Source: Arthrobacter ramosus (GTDB taxonomy: Bacteria; Actinomycetota; Actinomycetes; Actinomycetales; Micrococcaceae). From it: 64,000 nt of DNA. The notes under the pieces were generated by a model. It had not been told where the DNA came from. It made no database searches and saw only the letters and a program-made list of their open reading frames with translations. Shown one piece after another: positions 25,576-33,551 of this stretch; position 1 is the first letter of the stretch, and each line of letters opens with the position of its first letter. Location: contig NZ_BAAAWN010000001.1 of assembly GCF_039535095.1 (NCBI RefSeq), forward strand, positions 3,906,001 to 3,970,000, given 5' to 3'. The position numbers were made by a program, and so were the translations under genes.

Positions 25576-26724
25576 TTAAGCGACGAAGTCCGGGCGTCGC
25601 TGACCCATCCCCAACATGGAGTCGATGGCCGCCACGGCACGGTCGGCTGCGCCGCCGTCGCCGTAGGGGTTCACTGCCGTGGCCATCGCCGAATACAGCG
25701 CGTCGTTCCCCATCAGGGCGCTGACGGCGTCCACGATGGTTTGCTCATCCGTCCCGATAAGCCGCGCCGTGCCGGCCGCCACGGCCTCAGGGCGTTCGGT
25801 GTTGTCACGCATCACCAGGACGGGCTTCCCGAGAGCCGGCGCCTCTTCCTGGACCCCGCCCGAGTCCGTGAGGACCACGTGGCACAGGCTCAGGAGCTTG
25901 GTGAAGTGCACGTAGCCGAGGGGTTCCGTGATGGTGATGTTCGGGACGCCCGCGACTTCCGGCAGGACCGCCTCCCGCACAGCTGGATTCCGGTGCACGG
26001 GAAGGACGATCTCCACTTCGGGGCACCGGGCCGCGATCCGCGCGAGCGCCCTGCCTACGCCCACCATGGCCTGGCCCAGGTTTTCACGGCGGTGGAGAGT
26101 CACCAACAGGATTCTGCGGCCTGAATCGGTGACGGTGCGGAGTGCGGGTTCCGCAAACTCAACGTCCCGTTTGACTGTCCCCAGCAGCGCGTCGATGACC
26201 GTATTTCCGGTGACCGCGATGTTCTCCGCTGGGATGCCCTCGGACAGCAGGTTGTCCCTGCCTGTGCAGGTGGGCGCGAGATGCAGCGTGGTGATTTGTC
26301 CGAGCAAGCGGCGGTTCGCTTCCTCTGGAAATGGTGAATTCAGGTTGCCGCTGCGTAGTCCGGCCTCAAGGTGGACCACGGGAATTCCCTGGTAGAACGC
26401 CGCCAGCCCTGCGGCCATGGCGGTGGTGGTGTCTCCCTGGACCACTACCGCGTCCGGCCTGACGTCGTGGAGGACTTCCGTGACTCCCTGCAAGGTCTTT
26501 TCCGTGATCCCGGCAAGGGTCTGGCGGGGCTGGATGATGTTCAGGTCATGCTCCGGGTGGATTCCGAAGAGCGCGTTGACCTGGTCCAGCATTTCCCGGT
26601 GCTGCCCGGTCACTGCTACTGGCGCCTTGTAACGGCCGGTTGCACGCAAGGCATGGACCAGCGGCGCCATTTTGATGGCCTCCGGTCGGGTGCCGTAAAC
26701 GAGCAGGACAGTGCGGTTATCCAA
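25576..26724 (-). CDS. wecB: UDP-N-acetylglucosamine 2-epimerase (non-hydrolysing)
   Basis: A cytosolic 382-residue enzyme interconverting UDP-GlcNAc and UDP-ManNAc, which feeds cell-wall glycopolymers or protein glycans. Diagnostic segments are YGTRPEAIKMAPLV, VVVQGDTTTAMA, PVVHLEAGLRSGN, PFPEEANRR, GNTVIDALL, TLHRRENLG and LTDSGGVQEEAP. The start is TTG, with AGGGGG upstream. It lies 130 bp in front of the choice-of-anchor G-like gene on the same strand, so it may supply precursor to the GT2 of that locus. A tandem repeat lies behind its promoter. Confidence 0.93.
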   Translation of the reverse strand: MDNRTVLLVYGTRPEAIKMAPLVHALRATGRYKAPVAVTGQHREMLDQVNALFGIHPEHDLNIIQPRQTLAGITEKTLQGVTEVLHDVRPDAVVVQGDTTTAMAAGLAAFYQGIPVVHLEAGLRSGNLNSPFPEEANRRLLGQITTLHLAPTCTGRDNLLSEGIPAENIAVTGNTVIDALLGTVKRDVEFAEPALRTVTDSGRRILLVTLHRRENLGQAMVGVGRALARIAARCPEVEIVLPVHRNPAVREAVLPEVAGVPNITITEPLGYVHFTKLLSLCHVVLTDSGGVQEEAPALGKPVLVMRDNTERPEAVAAGTARLIGTDEQTIVDAVSALMGNDALYSAMATAVNPYGDGGAADRAVAAIDSMLGMGQRRPDFVA

Positions 26725-26817
26725 ATTTTCCCCCTGGGCTTGAGCTGCCGTCCGGAGATTAGCAACTGCCCAGCGCCGTGCGAGGGGTACTCCCCAATAG
26801 GGTCAATCCCCCTCCAA

Positions 26818-27220
26818 GGGACATGCCCCCTCCTTGCTTGAACCACTGGACATAACAGGACTATGTCCACCCCTCACACCAAGGAGAGCGCATGCTCACA
26901 GGAACCGCAGCGTGAAATGACCACGGCAGCACAAACTCCGCGCGGCCCCCAAGGGACATGCCCCCTGCTTGCTTGAACCACTGGACATAACAGCACTATG
27001 TCCACCCCTCACGCGAAGGAGAGCGCATGCTCACAGGAACCGCAGCGTGAAATGTCCACGACAGCACAAACTCCGCGCGGCCCCCAGGGGACATGCCCCC
27101 TGCTTGCTTGAACCACTGGACATAACAGGACTATGTCCATTCCTCACGCCAAGGAGAGCGCATGCTCACAGGAACCGCAGCACTATGTCCACCCCTCACA
27201 CCAAGGAGAGCGCATGCTCA
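26818..27220. repeat. 135-bp tandem repeat, three units and a partial fourth
   Basis: Units begin with GGGACATGCCCCCT at 26818, 26953 and 27088, an exact 135-bp period. A shortened fourth piece starts at 27182. Each unit holds the dyad GGACATA-ACAG(G/C)AC-TATGTCC and, further on, AAGGAG placed five bases before an ATG. In units 1 and 2 that ATG opens a seven-codon frame ending in TGA. The last copy runs into the stop codon of the IMPase-family gene. Copies differ at few bases, so the expansion looks recent. Confidence 0.9.
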
Positions 27221-28060
27221 GGCGAGTTGCGGCACCGAGGTGAGCGCCGCACGCAACTCGCGGACCGCCGTCGGGCCTCCCGCGAGGAACCAGTCCAGGC
27301 CGTTGACCCGCACGACGTCGGTGTCCCCGCCTGCCGCGCGGACGATCGCCTTGCCGGGGAGCCAGTCCCACTCGGGGCAGCTGTGTTGGAACCAGCATCC
27401 CAGCTCGCCGTCGGCCACGCGGCCGAGATCGCAGGAGCCGGAACCGAACATTCGCAGTGACGCTGCGGACACCGCTGCAGCGTGCCAGGGCATGGCGGCC
27501 CGGGGATCTGCAAGCCAGGTTGGGTGGATGTAGGTCGCGGCACCGAGTTGACTGAGGGCAGCTCCCGACGGTCCCGGGATCCGTTCGTCGTTGAGGGTGG
27601 CGGGGTGGCCTTCGCCGCCGGTCCAGAGCTTGTCCAGCTCCGGTTGATAGATAGCCCCGAGGATCACGTCGGCATCCGAGGCGACCCCATGTGAGGCCGG
27701 ACGGTCGTGCTTCAAGGCAATCGCCGAGCACCAATACGTGGAGCCGTGCAGGAAATTGTAGGTACCGTCCACGGGATCGATCACCCAGGTGCGGCCGCTG
27801 CTTCCCGCCACCGAGCTTCCTTCTTCACCCAGGATACCGTCGCCCGGGCGGCAACGGCGCAGTTGCTCAAGGACGTAGGCCTCAGCCGCATGGTCCGCGG
27901 CGGTCACTACGTCCGAAACCGAGGTCTTCCGTTCTCCCTGCAACCCGCCCATCCGCATCAGCAGGGCAAGCTGCCCGGCTTCCCGGACCAGGGCCGCAGC
28001 GAGTTCGTAGTCGTCGAGCGAAGGATCAAGTTCTGTGGCGGAGTGCCTGCCGGTGGTCAT
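27218..28060 (-). CDS. Inositol monophosphatase family protein
   Basis: A 280-residue Mg-dependent phosphatase. The metal-site motifs are present: ILGEEGSS (Glu-Glu), VIDPVDGTYNFLHG (DPxDGT) and EWDWLPGKAIVRAAGG in the place of the usual WDxxAG. Substrate could be inositol phosphate, histidinol phosphate or PAP; the altered third motif (Leu-Pro for Ala) leaves this open. The ATG begins MTTGRHSATELD. Its final codons and stop lie inside the last partial copy of the 135-bp repeat, so the C-terminus may have been reshaped by it. Confidence 0.82.
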   Translation of the reverse strand: MTTGRHSATELDPSLDDYELAAALVREAGQLALLMRMGGLQGERKTSVSDVVTAADHAAEAYVLEQLRRCRPGDGILGEEGSSVAGSSGRTWVIDPVDGTYNFLHGSTYWCSAIALKHDRPASHGVASDADVILGAIYQPELDKLWTGGEGHPATLNDERIPGPSGAALSQLGAATYIHPTWLADPRAAMPWHAAAVSAASLRMFGSGSCDLGRVADGELGCWFQHSCPEWDWLPGKAIVRAAGGDTDVVRVNGLDWFLAGGPTAVRELRAALTSVPQLA

Positions 28061-28084
28061 GGGTCCAGCTTATGTGGCGGGATA

Positions 28085-28720
28085 ATGAATCACATGGCCA
28101 AGACCCCAGCCCAACGCATCAAGAAGCATGGCGCCAATGCCGCCGTCCCCCGGCACCACTTGCCGTCGGTGATCAATCCCACCACCCAGCGGTCCCCCGG
28201 GAAGGCGCAGAACAACGGCCGCCTCATAGTGATTGCCGGGGTCGTGGCCAGCCTTTTCCTGTTCTGGTACGTGCACCTGCTGACCCTGAACCAGATGACC
28301 CAGTTGTCCGGCGGCATGGCCATGCCCGATTCCCTCATCGGCGGGTTCTCCACCGACTATGTCCATCAATTGCATGGCGCCATGACGGACGACGCCCGCG
28401 GCCAGCTCAGCTATATCCACAAGACCGCCGGAACCCTGTTTCCGCTGATCTTCGGCTTCACCTGGCTTTTGCTCATTGGCACCAACGTGGCCGGAAAAGC
28501 ACTGCGCTGGGCACTGTGGGCTGCTCCCCTGCTGTTCGCGGTGGTCCGCTTGTGGAGCAACGTGGCGGTTGACGCCGCGCTGGGATCTGCAACGCCCGAC
28601 GCCGGCCAGGTGGCTTTGGCTTCCACGCTCACCGTTGTGGGCTGGGTGCTGTTCCTGCTGAGCCTTGTGGCTGGCGGCGCGGCTGTGTTCCTGGGCCGGC
28701 GGCGTTCCAAGAGCGCCTAG
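28085..28720 (+). CDS. Hypothetical four-helix membrane protein
   Basis: A 211-residue protein with a basic N-terminus and four hydrophobic segments at about residues 45-65, 118-137, 142-160 and 180-203. A long loop between the first two is rich in Met, Thr and Asp (SGGMAMPDSLIGGFSTDYVHQLHGAMTDDARG). It ends in RRRSKSA. ATG at 28085 follows GGCGGG; a second ATG lies nine bases on. It is divergent from the IMPase-family gene with only 24 bp between starts, so their promoters overlap each other's coding ends. I do not recognise the family. Confidence 0.65.
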   Translation: MNHMAKTPAQRIKKHGANAAVPRHHLPSVINPTTQRSPGKAQNNGRLIVIAGVVASLFLFWYVHLLTLNQMTQLSGGMAMPDSLIGGFSTDYVHQLHGAMTDDARGQLSYIHKTAGTLFPLIFGFTWLLLIGTNVAGKALRWALWAAPLLFAVVRLWSNVAVDAALGSATPDAGQVALASTLTVVGWVLFLLSLVAGGAAVFLGRRRSKSA

Positions 28721-28757
28721 CAAGGCCTCCGCCCGCCGGCGCCACTCCTGGTCCTAA

Positions 28758-29819
28758 TCAGGCTTCCGAACCGGCCCCCGGCTCGAGCATCTCCCGGGCT
28801 TGGAGGGCACGCTGGTGCGCACCGGCTTTGTCGAAGCGATCGGCCGCTTCGACAAGGCTTTCCTTCGCTGCCTGCTTGTTCCCGGTACCGGCTTGGGCCC
28901 GCGCCATCAAGAGGTAGACCTCGCCTGCCATCTGCGGGGGCAACTGGTCAGCGCGGCCCATGATTTCGTCCAGCAGCACAAGGGCCGCCCCGGCATCTCC
29001 CGCCAGATAGTTCCAATGCGCGCGGTTGAGCCGAAGCAGGAGAATTTCCTCTTCGGTGCCCCCGACGACATCCGTGGCAAGCTCCGCCCGTTCAATGCAC
29101 CGAAGGGTGGCCGCATCTGCCACTTCCGCCGCCAGCCTCATCGCTGCCGATGCCTTGTTGAATTTGGCCCAGACATCAAGGTTCCGCGAAGGGGAAAAGG
29201 TTTCCGCTGCAAGCTCATGGTAGTGGAGGCCCTCATCGACCTTGTCGCAAAGGAAGGCCACATTGCCGATGACCCAGTACGCCTTGCCGGCCAGCTGGTC
29301 ATCCATTTCATCGGAGATTCTCGCTGAGAGGGAAAGACACTCCTCCCAGGCCTCCTCCAGCTTGCCGGACTCGCCAAATGCGGCAATCAATGCCTGCCGG
29401 GCATGGACGTCGATTTCCATGTCTGCGTCATCATCGACCAATCCAACTGCCGACGCCGCAGCCGAGGTGGCCATCTCCAGGAGCCCTTCACCCCGCAGGG
29501 AGTTCGCCATTAATATGAGTGCCCGGGCCCGGTGTTGGGGTGAAGCCACAGCCAATGGTGCCTCGGAAAGGGACCTCGCCAGCGCAGTGCCCGCAACGAA
29601 ATCACCTGCGTCGAGAAGATTCTCTGCTTGAAGGAAAGTCATGTTCCACCATCCGGCGGAATCGCCCTCATCAAGGGCAATATCGGCGGCCGAGCGCGCG
29701 CCTTCGGCAGCCTTGGCGAAGTCGTGGCTGGCCCGGTGCCCTCTCGCCTGCAGTTCCGCAACGGCGTACGAAGGCGCAACCTTCTTTTCTCCCATAGCTC
29801 CATTATGTCTCTGAGACAC
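28758..29819 (-). CDS. TPR-repeat protein divergent from the repeat-peptide gene
   Basis: A 353-residue, wholly helical protein built of tetratricopeptide-like repeats, with no DNA-binding domain, signal peptide or membrane segment. Repeats are visible throughout, for example KAYWVIGNVAFLCDKVDEGL, RLNRAHWNYLAGDAGAALVL and YLLMARAQAGTGNKQAAKE. The length and lack of an HTH recall Rap-type RRNPP proteins, which bind exported peptides, but no sequence link can be shown here. The start is uncertain: GTG at 29819 with GGCGGA next to it, or ATG at 29795 with GGAG too close. It is divergent from a secreted peptide gene 146 bp away. Confidence 0.7.
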   Translation of the reverse strand: MSQRHNGAMGEKKVAPSYAVAELQARGHRASHDFAKAAEGARSAADIALDEGDSAGWWNMTFLQAENLLDAGDFVAGTALARSLSEAPLAVASPQHRARALILMANSLRGEGLLEMATSAAASAVGLVDDDADMEIDVHARQALIAAFGESGKLEEAWEECLSLSARISDEMDDQLAGKAYWVIGNVAFLCDKVDEGLHYHELAAETFSPSRNLDVWAKFNKASAAMRLAAEVADAATLRCIERAELATDVVGGTEEEILLLRLNRAHWNYLAGDAGAALVLLDEIMGRADQLPPQMAGEVYLLMARAQAGTGNKQAAKESLVEAADRFDKAGAHQRALQAREMLEPGAGSEA

Positions 29820-29877
29820 TCCGCCGATGATTCAGGCGAGCGTTTAGCATGTTTCTGCACCGTGTGGACGAACACTG

Positions 29878-29906
29878 ATGACACGGCGTGTCGTTACTCT
29901 TATAAT
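29878..29906 (+). promoter_or_regulatory. Strong sigma-70-type promoter of the repeat-peptide gene
   Basis: ATGACA (29878-29883) and a perfect TATAAT (29901-29906) are 17 bases apart. The transcript would start near 29913, leaving a leader of about 50 bases that ends in AGGAG six bases before the ATG. The spacer contains ACACGGCGTGT, an 11-base dyad that could be an operator. Confidence 0.7.
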
Positions 29907-29965
29907 GAGCTAGCTTCACTTTGTTCACTCCAGTCGCATCAGTCACATAACATCAGGAGCTTCGC

Positions 29966-30262
29966 ATGAAAAGAACTCTCGCCGCCCTCCTCGCGGCAGC
30001 AGCAATCTTGCTCGCAGGAATTACCGGCTCGGCAGCAGTGTCCGCCAGCAGCCAGAGCCCCTCACACGACTCGTCCATAGCCACTGGCTGGTGGCCGAAC
30101 TTCGCCCAGAACTCGGCAGAGGCCACTGGCTGGTGGCCGAACTCCACCACTCAGGGTTCGCCTCAGGCCACTGGTTGGTGGCCGAACTCCACCACTCAGG
30201 GTTCGCCTCAGGCCACTGGTTGGTGGCCGAACTCCACCACCAACTCCACCCCTTCCAACTAG
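29966..30262 (+). CDS. Secreted peptide with four ATGWWPN repeats
   Basis: A 98-residue protein with a Sec signal peptide (about 1-27, MKRTLAALLAAAAILLAGIT to the site after AVSA). The remaining 71 residues contain ATGWWPN at 39-45, 53-59, 68-74 and 83-89, separated by seven or eight polar residues (STTQGSPQ type). There is no Cys, no anchor and no known domain. Repeats 2 and 3 are nearly identical in DNA as well (45-bp units). It has a strong promoter, a good ribosome site and its own terminator. It may be a repeat-bearing peptide precursor or a Trp-rich wall-binding protein. Function unknown. Confidence 0.85.
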   Translation: MKRTLAALLAAAAILLAGITGSAAVSASSQSPSHDSSIATGWWPNFAQNSAEATGWWPNSTTQGSPQATGWWPNSTTQGSPQATGWWPNSTTNSTPSN

Positions 30263-30268
30263 CTACAC

Positions 30269-30304
30269 CTGAAAGGCACCGGGCCACGGTCCGGTGCCTT
30301 TCAG
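30269..30304. terminator. Terminator after the repeat-peptide gene
   Basis: A perfect 14-bp stem (CTGAAAGGCACCGG with CCGGTGCCTTTCAG) closes an eight-base loop. It is symmetrical enough to work for both the peptide gene and the convergent GGDEF-EAL gene that ends 19 bp away. Confidence 0.8.
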
Positions 30305-30322
30305 TTGCCTCCGGGACTCCGT

Positions 30323-31843
30323 TCAGGTCCCGCGCAGCAGTTCCGCGAATTTTTCTGCTGCCATGGGCCGGCCAAAGTAATACCCCTGGCCACTGGCGCA
30401 GCCCAGGCGGGCAAGCTCAGCAGCCTGCTCTGCCGTTTCGATGCCCTCGGCAACGGCCTGCATTCCGCACGCATGAATGAGCTGGAGAACCGCCGCCACA
30501 AAGTTCGTTTCCTTGTCGTCTGCGCCCAGTCCTTGGATGAGGGAGCGGTCAATCTTGACCACATTGACGGGAAGGCTCCGCAGATAGCTGATGGATGAAT
30601 AGCCGGTGCCGAAGTCGTCTATTTCCAAGCGGATACCCAGACGCCGGAGCCCGGTCAGAGAGTATTTATCGATGTCGCTGCCGTTCAACGCCATTGACTC
30701 CGTCAGCTCGATGACCAGTTTGGATGCCTCCACTCCGGTTTCGGCGAGCACTTCCCGCACATGCTCGATCAATTCCAGGCTTTGCAGTTCGGTTGTCGAA
30801 ATATTGACTCGCATACTGAAGTCTTCGTCCACGCCCGGGCGGTCCTGCCACTCGCGCAATTGCTGCATCGCCCGTCGAAGAACCCAATAGCCGAGATCGA
30901 TGATGATGCCGGTTTCCTCGGCCAGGGGGATGAATGCATCCGGCATCAACAATCCCCTGTCGGGGTGGTTCCACCGCACCAGCGCTTCAGCGCCTTCAAT
31001 CCGGCCCGAGGCCAACTCGACAACAGGCTGGAAATGGAGGACCAGCTGATCTGTCCGGATGGCTTCACGCAGTTCCGAGATCATGAGTCCTTGGAGCCGG
31101 CGCGCGTACAACAAAGCCGGCTCGAAAACCCTGACACTGCTCCCCTGCTCGGCCTTTGCCGCATACATGGCCGTATCCGCTTCCATCACGAGGTCGTCCA
31201 CAGACTGTCCCGGCTCGGCGACCCGGAGCCCGATGCTGGTTCCACAGATGATCCGGACTTCGCCAATGTCGATGCTCTCACCGACGGCCCGGAGGATCCG
31301 CTTGGCAACGCCCCGCGCGTGCGCCGCATTGGATTTGGGCATCATGACGGCAAATTCGTCCCCGCCGAGCCTCGCCACCATGTCAGTGTCCCGGACCGCG
31401 GCGAGCAGGCGCCTGGCGGTGACCTTCAAGACGGTGTCTCCTGCGCCGTGCCCCAAGGTGTCGTTGATCCCCTTGAATGAGTTCAAGTCCAAAACGAGCA
31501 ACGCAGGTGGGAGCTCGCCGCGCTCTGATTCGACGAGTTCATGGCTCAGCGCCCTTTCGAGTGCCGTGCGGTTGGCTAACTGTGTCAGCGGATCAGTGAG
31601 CGCCATCCTTTCGAGTTCGATCTGGGCCTCGCGCAGCATGGCAGTTCGGCTTTCGACCCGTTCCTCGAGCTCCTGGTAGATGGCTTGAAGATCGTCCGCC
31701 ATGAGGTTGATCCCGGTAATGACAGCAGCAACTTCGTCCCGCGGACCGGAGACCGGGATCCTCGTGCTGAGGTCGCCGTCCGCAATCCGGACGACCCCTT
31801 CAACAAGGGCAAGGAGCCGCGGGTCCTGGGGCTCATGATTCAC
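30323..31843 (-). CDS. HAMP-GGDEF-EAL cyclic di-GMP enzyme
   Basis: A 506-residue soluble protein. A HAMP-like segment (about 8-60) and a coiled coil (LEERVESRTAMLREAQIELERM) lead into GGDEF (DPLTQLANR to GGDEFAV, active site intact) and EAL (EALVRW, NISTTEL, ELTESM, DDFGTGYSSISYL and AEGIET intact). Both diguanylate cyclase and phosphodiesterase activities are therefore possible. There is no membrane segment, which is unusual for a HAMP protein. It starts at GTG and overlaps the STAS-like gene by 11 bp, so the two are coupled. Confidence 0.9.
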   Translation of the reverse strand: MNHEPQDPRLLALVEGVVRIADGDLSTRIPVSGPRDEVAAVITGINLMADDLQAIYQELEERVESRTAMLREAQIELERMALTDPLTQLANRTALERALSHELVESERGELPPALLVLDLNSFKGINDTLGHGAGDTVLKVTARRLLAAVRDTDMVARLGGDEFAVMMPKSNAAHARGVAKRILRAVGESIDIGEVRIICGTSIGLRVAEPGQSVDDLVMEADTAMYAAKAEQGSSVRVFEPALLYARRLQGLMISELREAIRTDQLVLHFQPVVELASGRIEGAEALVRWNHPDRGLLMPDAFIPLAEETGIIIDLGYWVLRRAMQQLREWQDRPGVDEDFSMRVNISTTELQSLELIEHVREVLAETGVEASKLVIELTESMALNGSDIDKYSLTGLRRLGIRLEIDDFGTGYSSISYLRSLPVNVVKIDRSLIQGLGADDKETNFVAAVLQLIHACGMQAVAEGIETAEQAAELARLGCASGQGYYFGRPMAAEKFAELLRGT

Positions 31844-32279
31844 GGTGGTGCTCTCTCAACCACTCGCGGGCTTCCGCCTCGGAGGTGAAGAACCGTGCCG
31901 GAACTGAGTCCGACCTTGCACGCAGGAGGTAATGTGCGATCACCCGATCCACGGGACTCTCCCCCAGCAAGGCACATGCCGAGACGACCACGGAATTCGT
32001 GTAGGTCAGCCGTGCGTCGTTCGTGACTGACAGTACGCCGGTCACGGTGAGCAGCAGCGGGAGCCTCCGTCCATCCGCGAAAGCACGGACGGCCGCGGCG
32101 GCAGCCTGGGCTTCCCGCGAACGGACAACAGTGTTGGGCGGCAAGGTGACCTCGACAATCCCGTCAGCCGCCAAGTCAACGGTGATCTGAGCGGCAGGGG
32201 CCGTCGTGTCTTCGGATGAAGCATCCAGGGCATCATCGGGAAGCCGGGAGTCCCGGGCGGGCAGTGTCTGGGCGCTCAT
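31833..32279 (-). CDS. STAS-like small protein coupled to the GGDEF-EAL gene
   Basis: A 148-residue soluble protein. The second half (DGIVEVTLPPNTVVRSREAQ to VSACALLGESPVDRVIAHYLL) has the alternating strand-helix pattern of STAS/SpoIIAA-like domains, ending in SEAEAREWLREHH. The first 30 residues are disordered. The ATG at 32279 is chosen; the ribosome site is weak. It overlaps the GGDEF-EAL gene and may act as its sensory or anti-sigma-type partner. The family match is tentative. Confidence 0.55.
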   Translation of the reverse strand: MSAQTLPARDSRLPDDALDASSEDTTAPAAQITVDLAADGIVEVTLPPNTVVRSREAQAAAAAVRAFADGRRLPLLLTVTGVLSVTNDARLTYTNSVVVSACALLGESPVDRVIAHYLLRARSDSVPARFFTSEAEAREWLREHHRES

Positions 32280-32556
32280 CGCTACGTGGCCTGCCGACGT
32301 CGGACGATCGGCCCGTGAGGGTCCCGAAGGGCACAACCCGAGAGCTCGGAAGCTGCCCTTATGGGGAATATATCGCCTGCGTGTCCCGGACGACGCAGAA
32401 CAAGCTGATGAGTCATGGGTCCTATGTTCTGCCGTGTCGGTCAATCTGGTCTGCGCCAAGACTGCGTGGAACCCTCGGTCCGGCGCCATTCCGGTGAGTG
32501 CACTCATGATAATGCAAAGATTGCCTTCCCGCTGACATGAGGCTACCCGCGAAAAC
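32280..32556. other. Intergenic region without a gene
   Basis: A 277-bp gap between the STAS-like gene and the DUF998 gene, both on the minus strand. It should hold the promoter for the STAS-like/GGDEF-EAL pair. I see no supported frame and no clear promoter or repeat. Confidence 0.4.
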
Positions 32557-33321
32557 TCAGCGTTTTGCAAGCCGCGCCGCCGTTCGCCGTACTTCCCGAA
32601 CCCTTTGCGCCACCACTAGCCCAGCGGCGGAAAATCCGATCGTGACCGGATAAGCCATCAGGCGTTCCAGGGTTCCAGGCTCGGGGACATCCATCCTTGT
32701 CAGGCCACCGACCACAAGGGCGCCCAGCGTCAACGTCCCGCACGCCACGATGAACCAGCTCATGGCGGTATGCGGCAGCCAGAGCACCCCGAGGAGCAAC
32801 AGTGCGAATGCTCCACCGATGAAGAACATGAGGGCGCCCACAAGGTGGAAGGGAGATCCAAGGTCTTCCGGCACGAAACCAACAACCACAGTTCCCAGCC
32901 CGGAGATACCCGCCAGGACCCGGACCGCGACGGCGGTGGGCCAAGCTTTGCGGTAGGCGGCACCTTGCAGGATGCGCACGCCGGGACGGGCTGCAATGCA
33001 CAGGAGCGCCGAACTGAGCAGCAACGCCCCGAGAAGCATCCCGAGGCCCTGCACCACAAAGGAGGCATTCATAAGCAGATGCAGGGGCGAACAGACGTCG
33101 CGGTGCTCGTAGATCCCGCACTTGAGCGCGCCAAGATCGCTGATGAACCCGGTCCGGCGATCGTAGGGCTCGGGACCCCGCCAGGCTTCGATCACCGCCG
33201 ATTCGGCGACGAAATACTGCACCACGCTCAACTGGGCCCAGCCGCCGATGTTTGAGCGGACCGTGCCCAGGTCCGGGAGGTGGTCGCCGAAGGCGGCCGG
33301 CGCCGTCATCTGCTCTCTCAT
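32557..33321 (-). CDS. DUF998-like membrane protein
   Basis: A 254-residue integral membrane protein with about six hydrophobic segments. The N-terminal part (NIGGWAQLSVVQYFVAESAVIEAW, then GFISDLGALKCG) and a later GFVPEDLGSPFHLVGALMFF are the pattern of DUF998 proteins, whose function is not established. The start is ATG at 33321 (MREQMTAP), or four codons later. A longer open frame runs to 33504 and across the tRNA side, but those residues look non-coding. Confidence 0.7.
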   Translation of the reverse strand: MREQMTAPAAFGDHLPDLGTVRSNIGGWAQLSVVQYFVAESAVIEAWRGPEPYDRRTGFISDLGALKCGIYEHRDVCSPLHLLMNASFVVQGLGMLLGALLLSSALLCIAARPGVRILQGAAYRKAWPTAVAVRVLAGISGLGTVVVGFVPEDLGSPFHLVGALMFFIGGAFALLLLGVLWLPHTAMSWFIVACGTLTLGALVVGGLTRMDVPEPGTLERLMAYPVTIGFSAAGLVVAQRVREVRRTAARLAKR

Positions 33322-33477
33322 GCGGGCCAGCCTAGCGCCAGCGCACCCACGTGCCGCACCCTCTTTGTCGCCGCCGCCTGTGTTGCCGGCCTCGGTGTTC
33401 GAGGGCTGCCCCGGCAGCTTGTATGCTTGTATGCGTGCCCGGCCAGCGGCTCCCCGGAGCTTCCAGCACGCGCACAG

Positions 33478-33550
33478 GCCCTCGTAGCTCAGTGGATAGA
33501 GCACGGCTCTCCTAAAGCCGGTGTCGTTGGTTCGATTCCAATCGAGGGCA
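33478..33550 (+). tRNA. tRNA-Arg (anticodon CCU)
   Basis: A 73-base cloverleaf. The acceptor arm GCCCTCG pairs with CGAGGGC, followed by discriminator A. The D arm is GCTC...GAGC. The anticodon stem CGGCT/AGCCG encloses CTCCTAA, giving anticodon CCT, which reads AGG. The T arm has the TTCGATT loop. CCA is not encoded. Confidence 0.97.
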
Positions 33551-33551
33551 C

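Noticed and set aside
26818..27220. Plasmid-type iterons or replication origin
   Set aside because: No replication initiator gene nearby, and chromosomal housekeeping genes surround it.
26969..27460. Plus-strand frame through the 135-bp repeats into the IMPase-family gene
   Set aside because: The frame reads repeats and antisense of a recognised phosphatase; the repeated peptide segments follow from DNA repetition.
29966..30262. RiPP precursor
   Set aside because: No maturation enzyme, protease or dedicated exporter is adjacent, and the protein has a Sec signal peptide.
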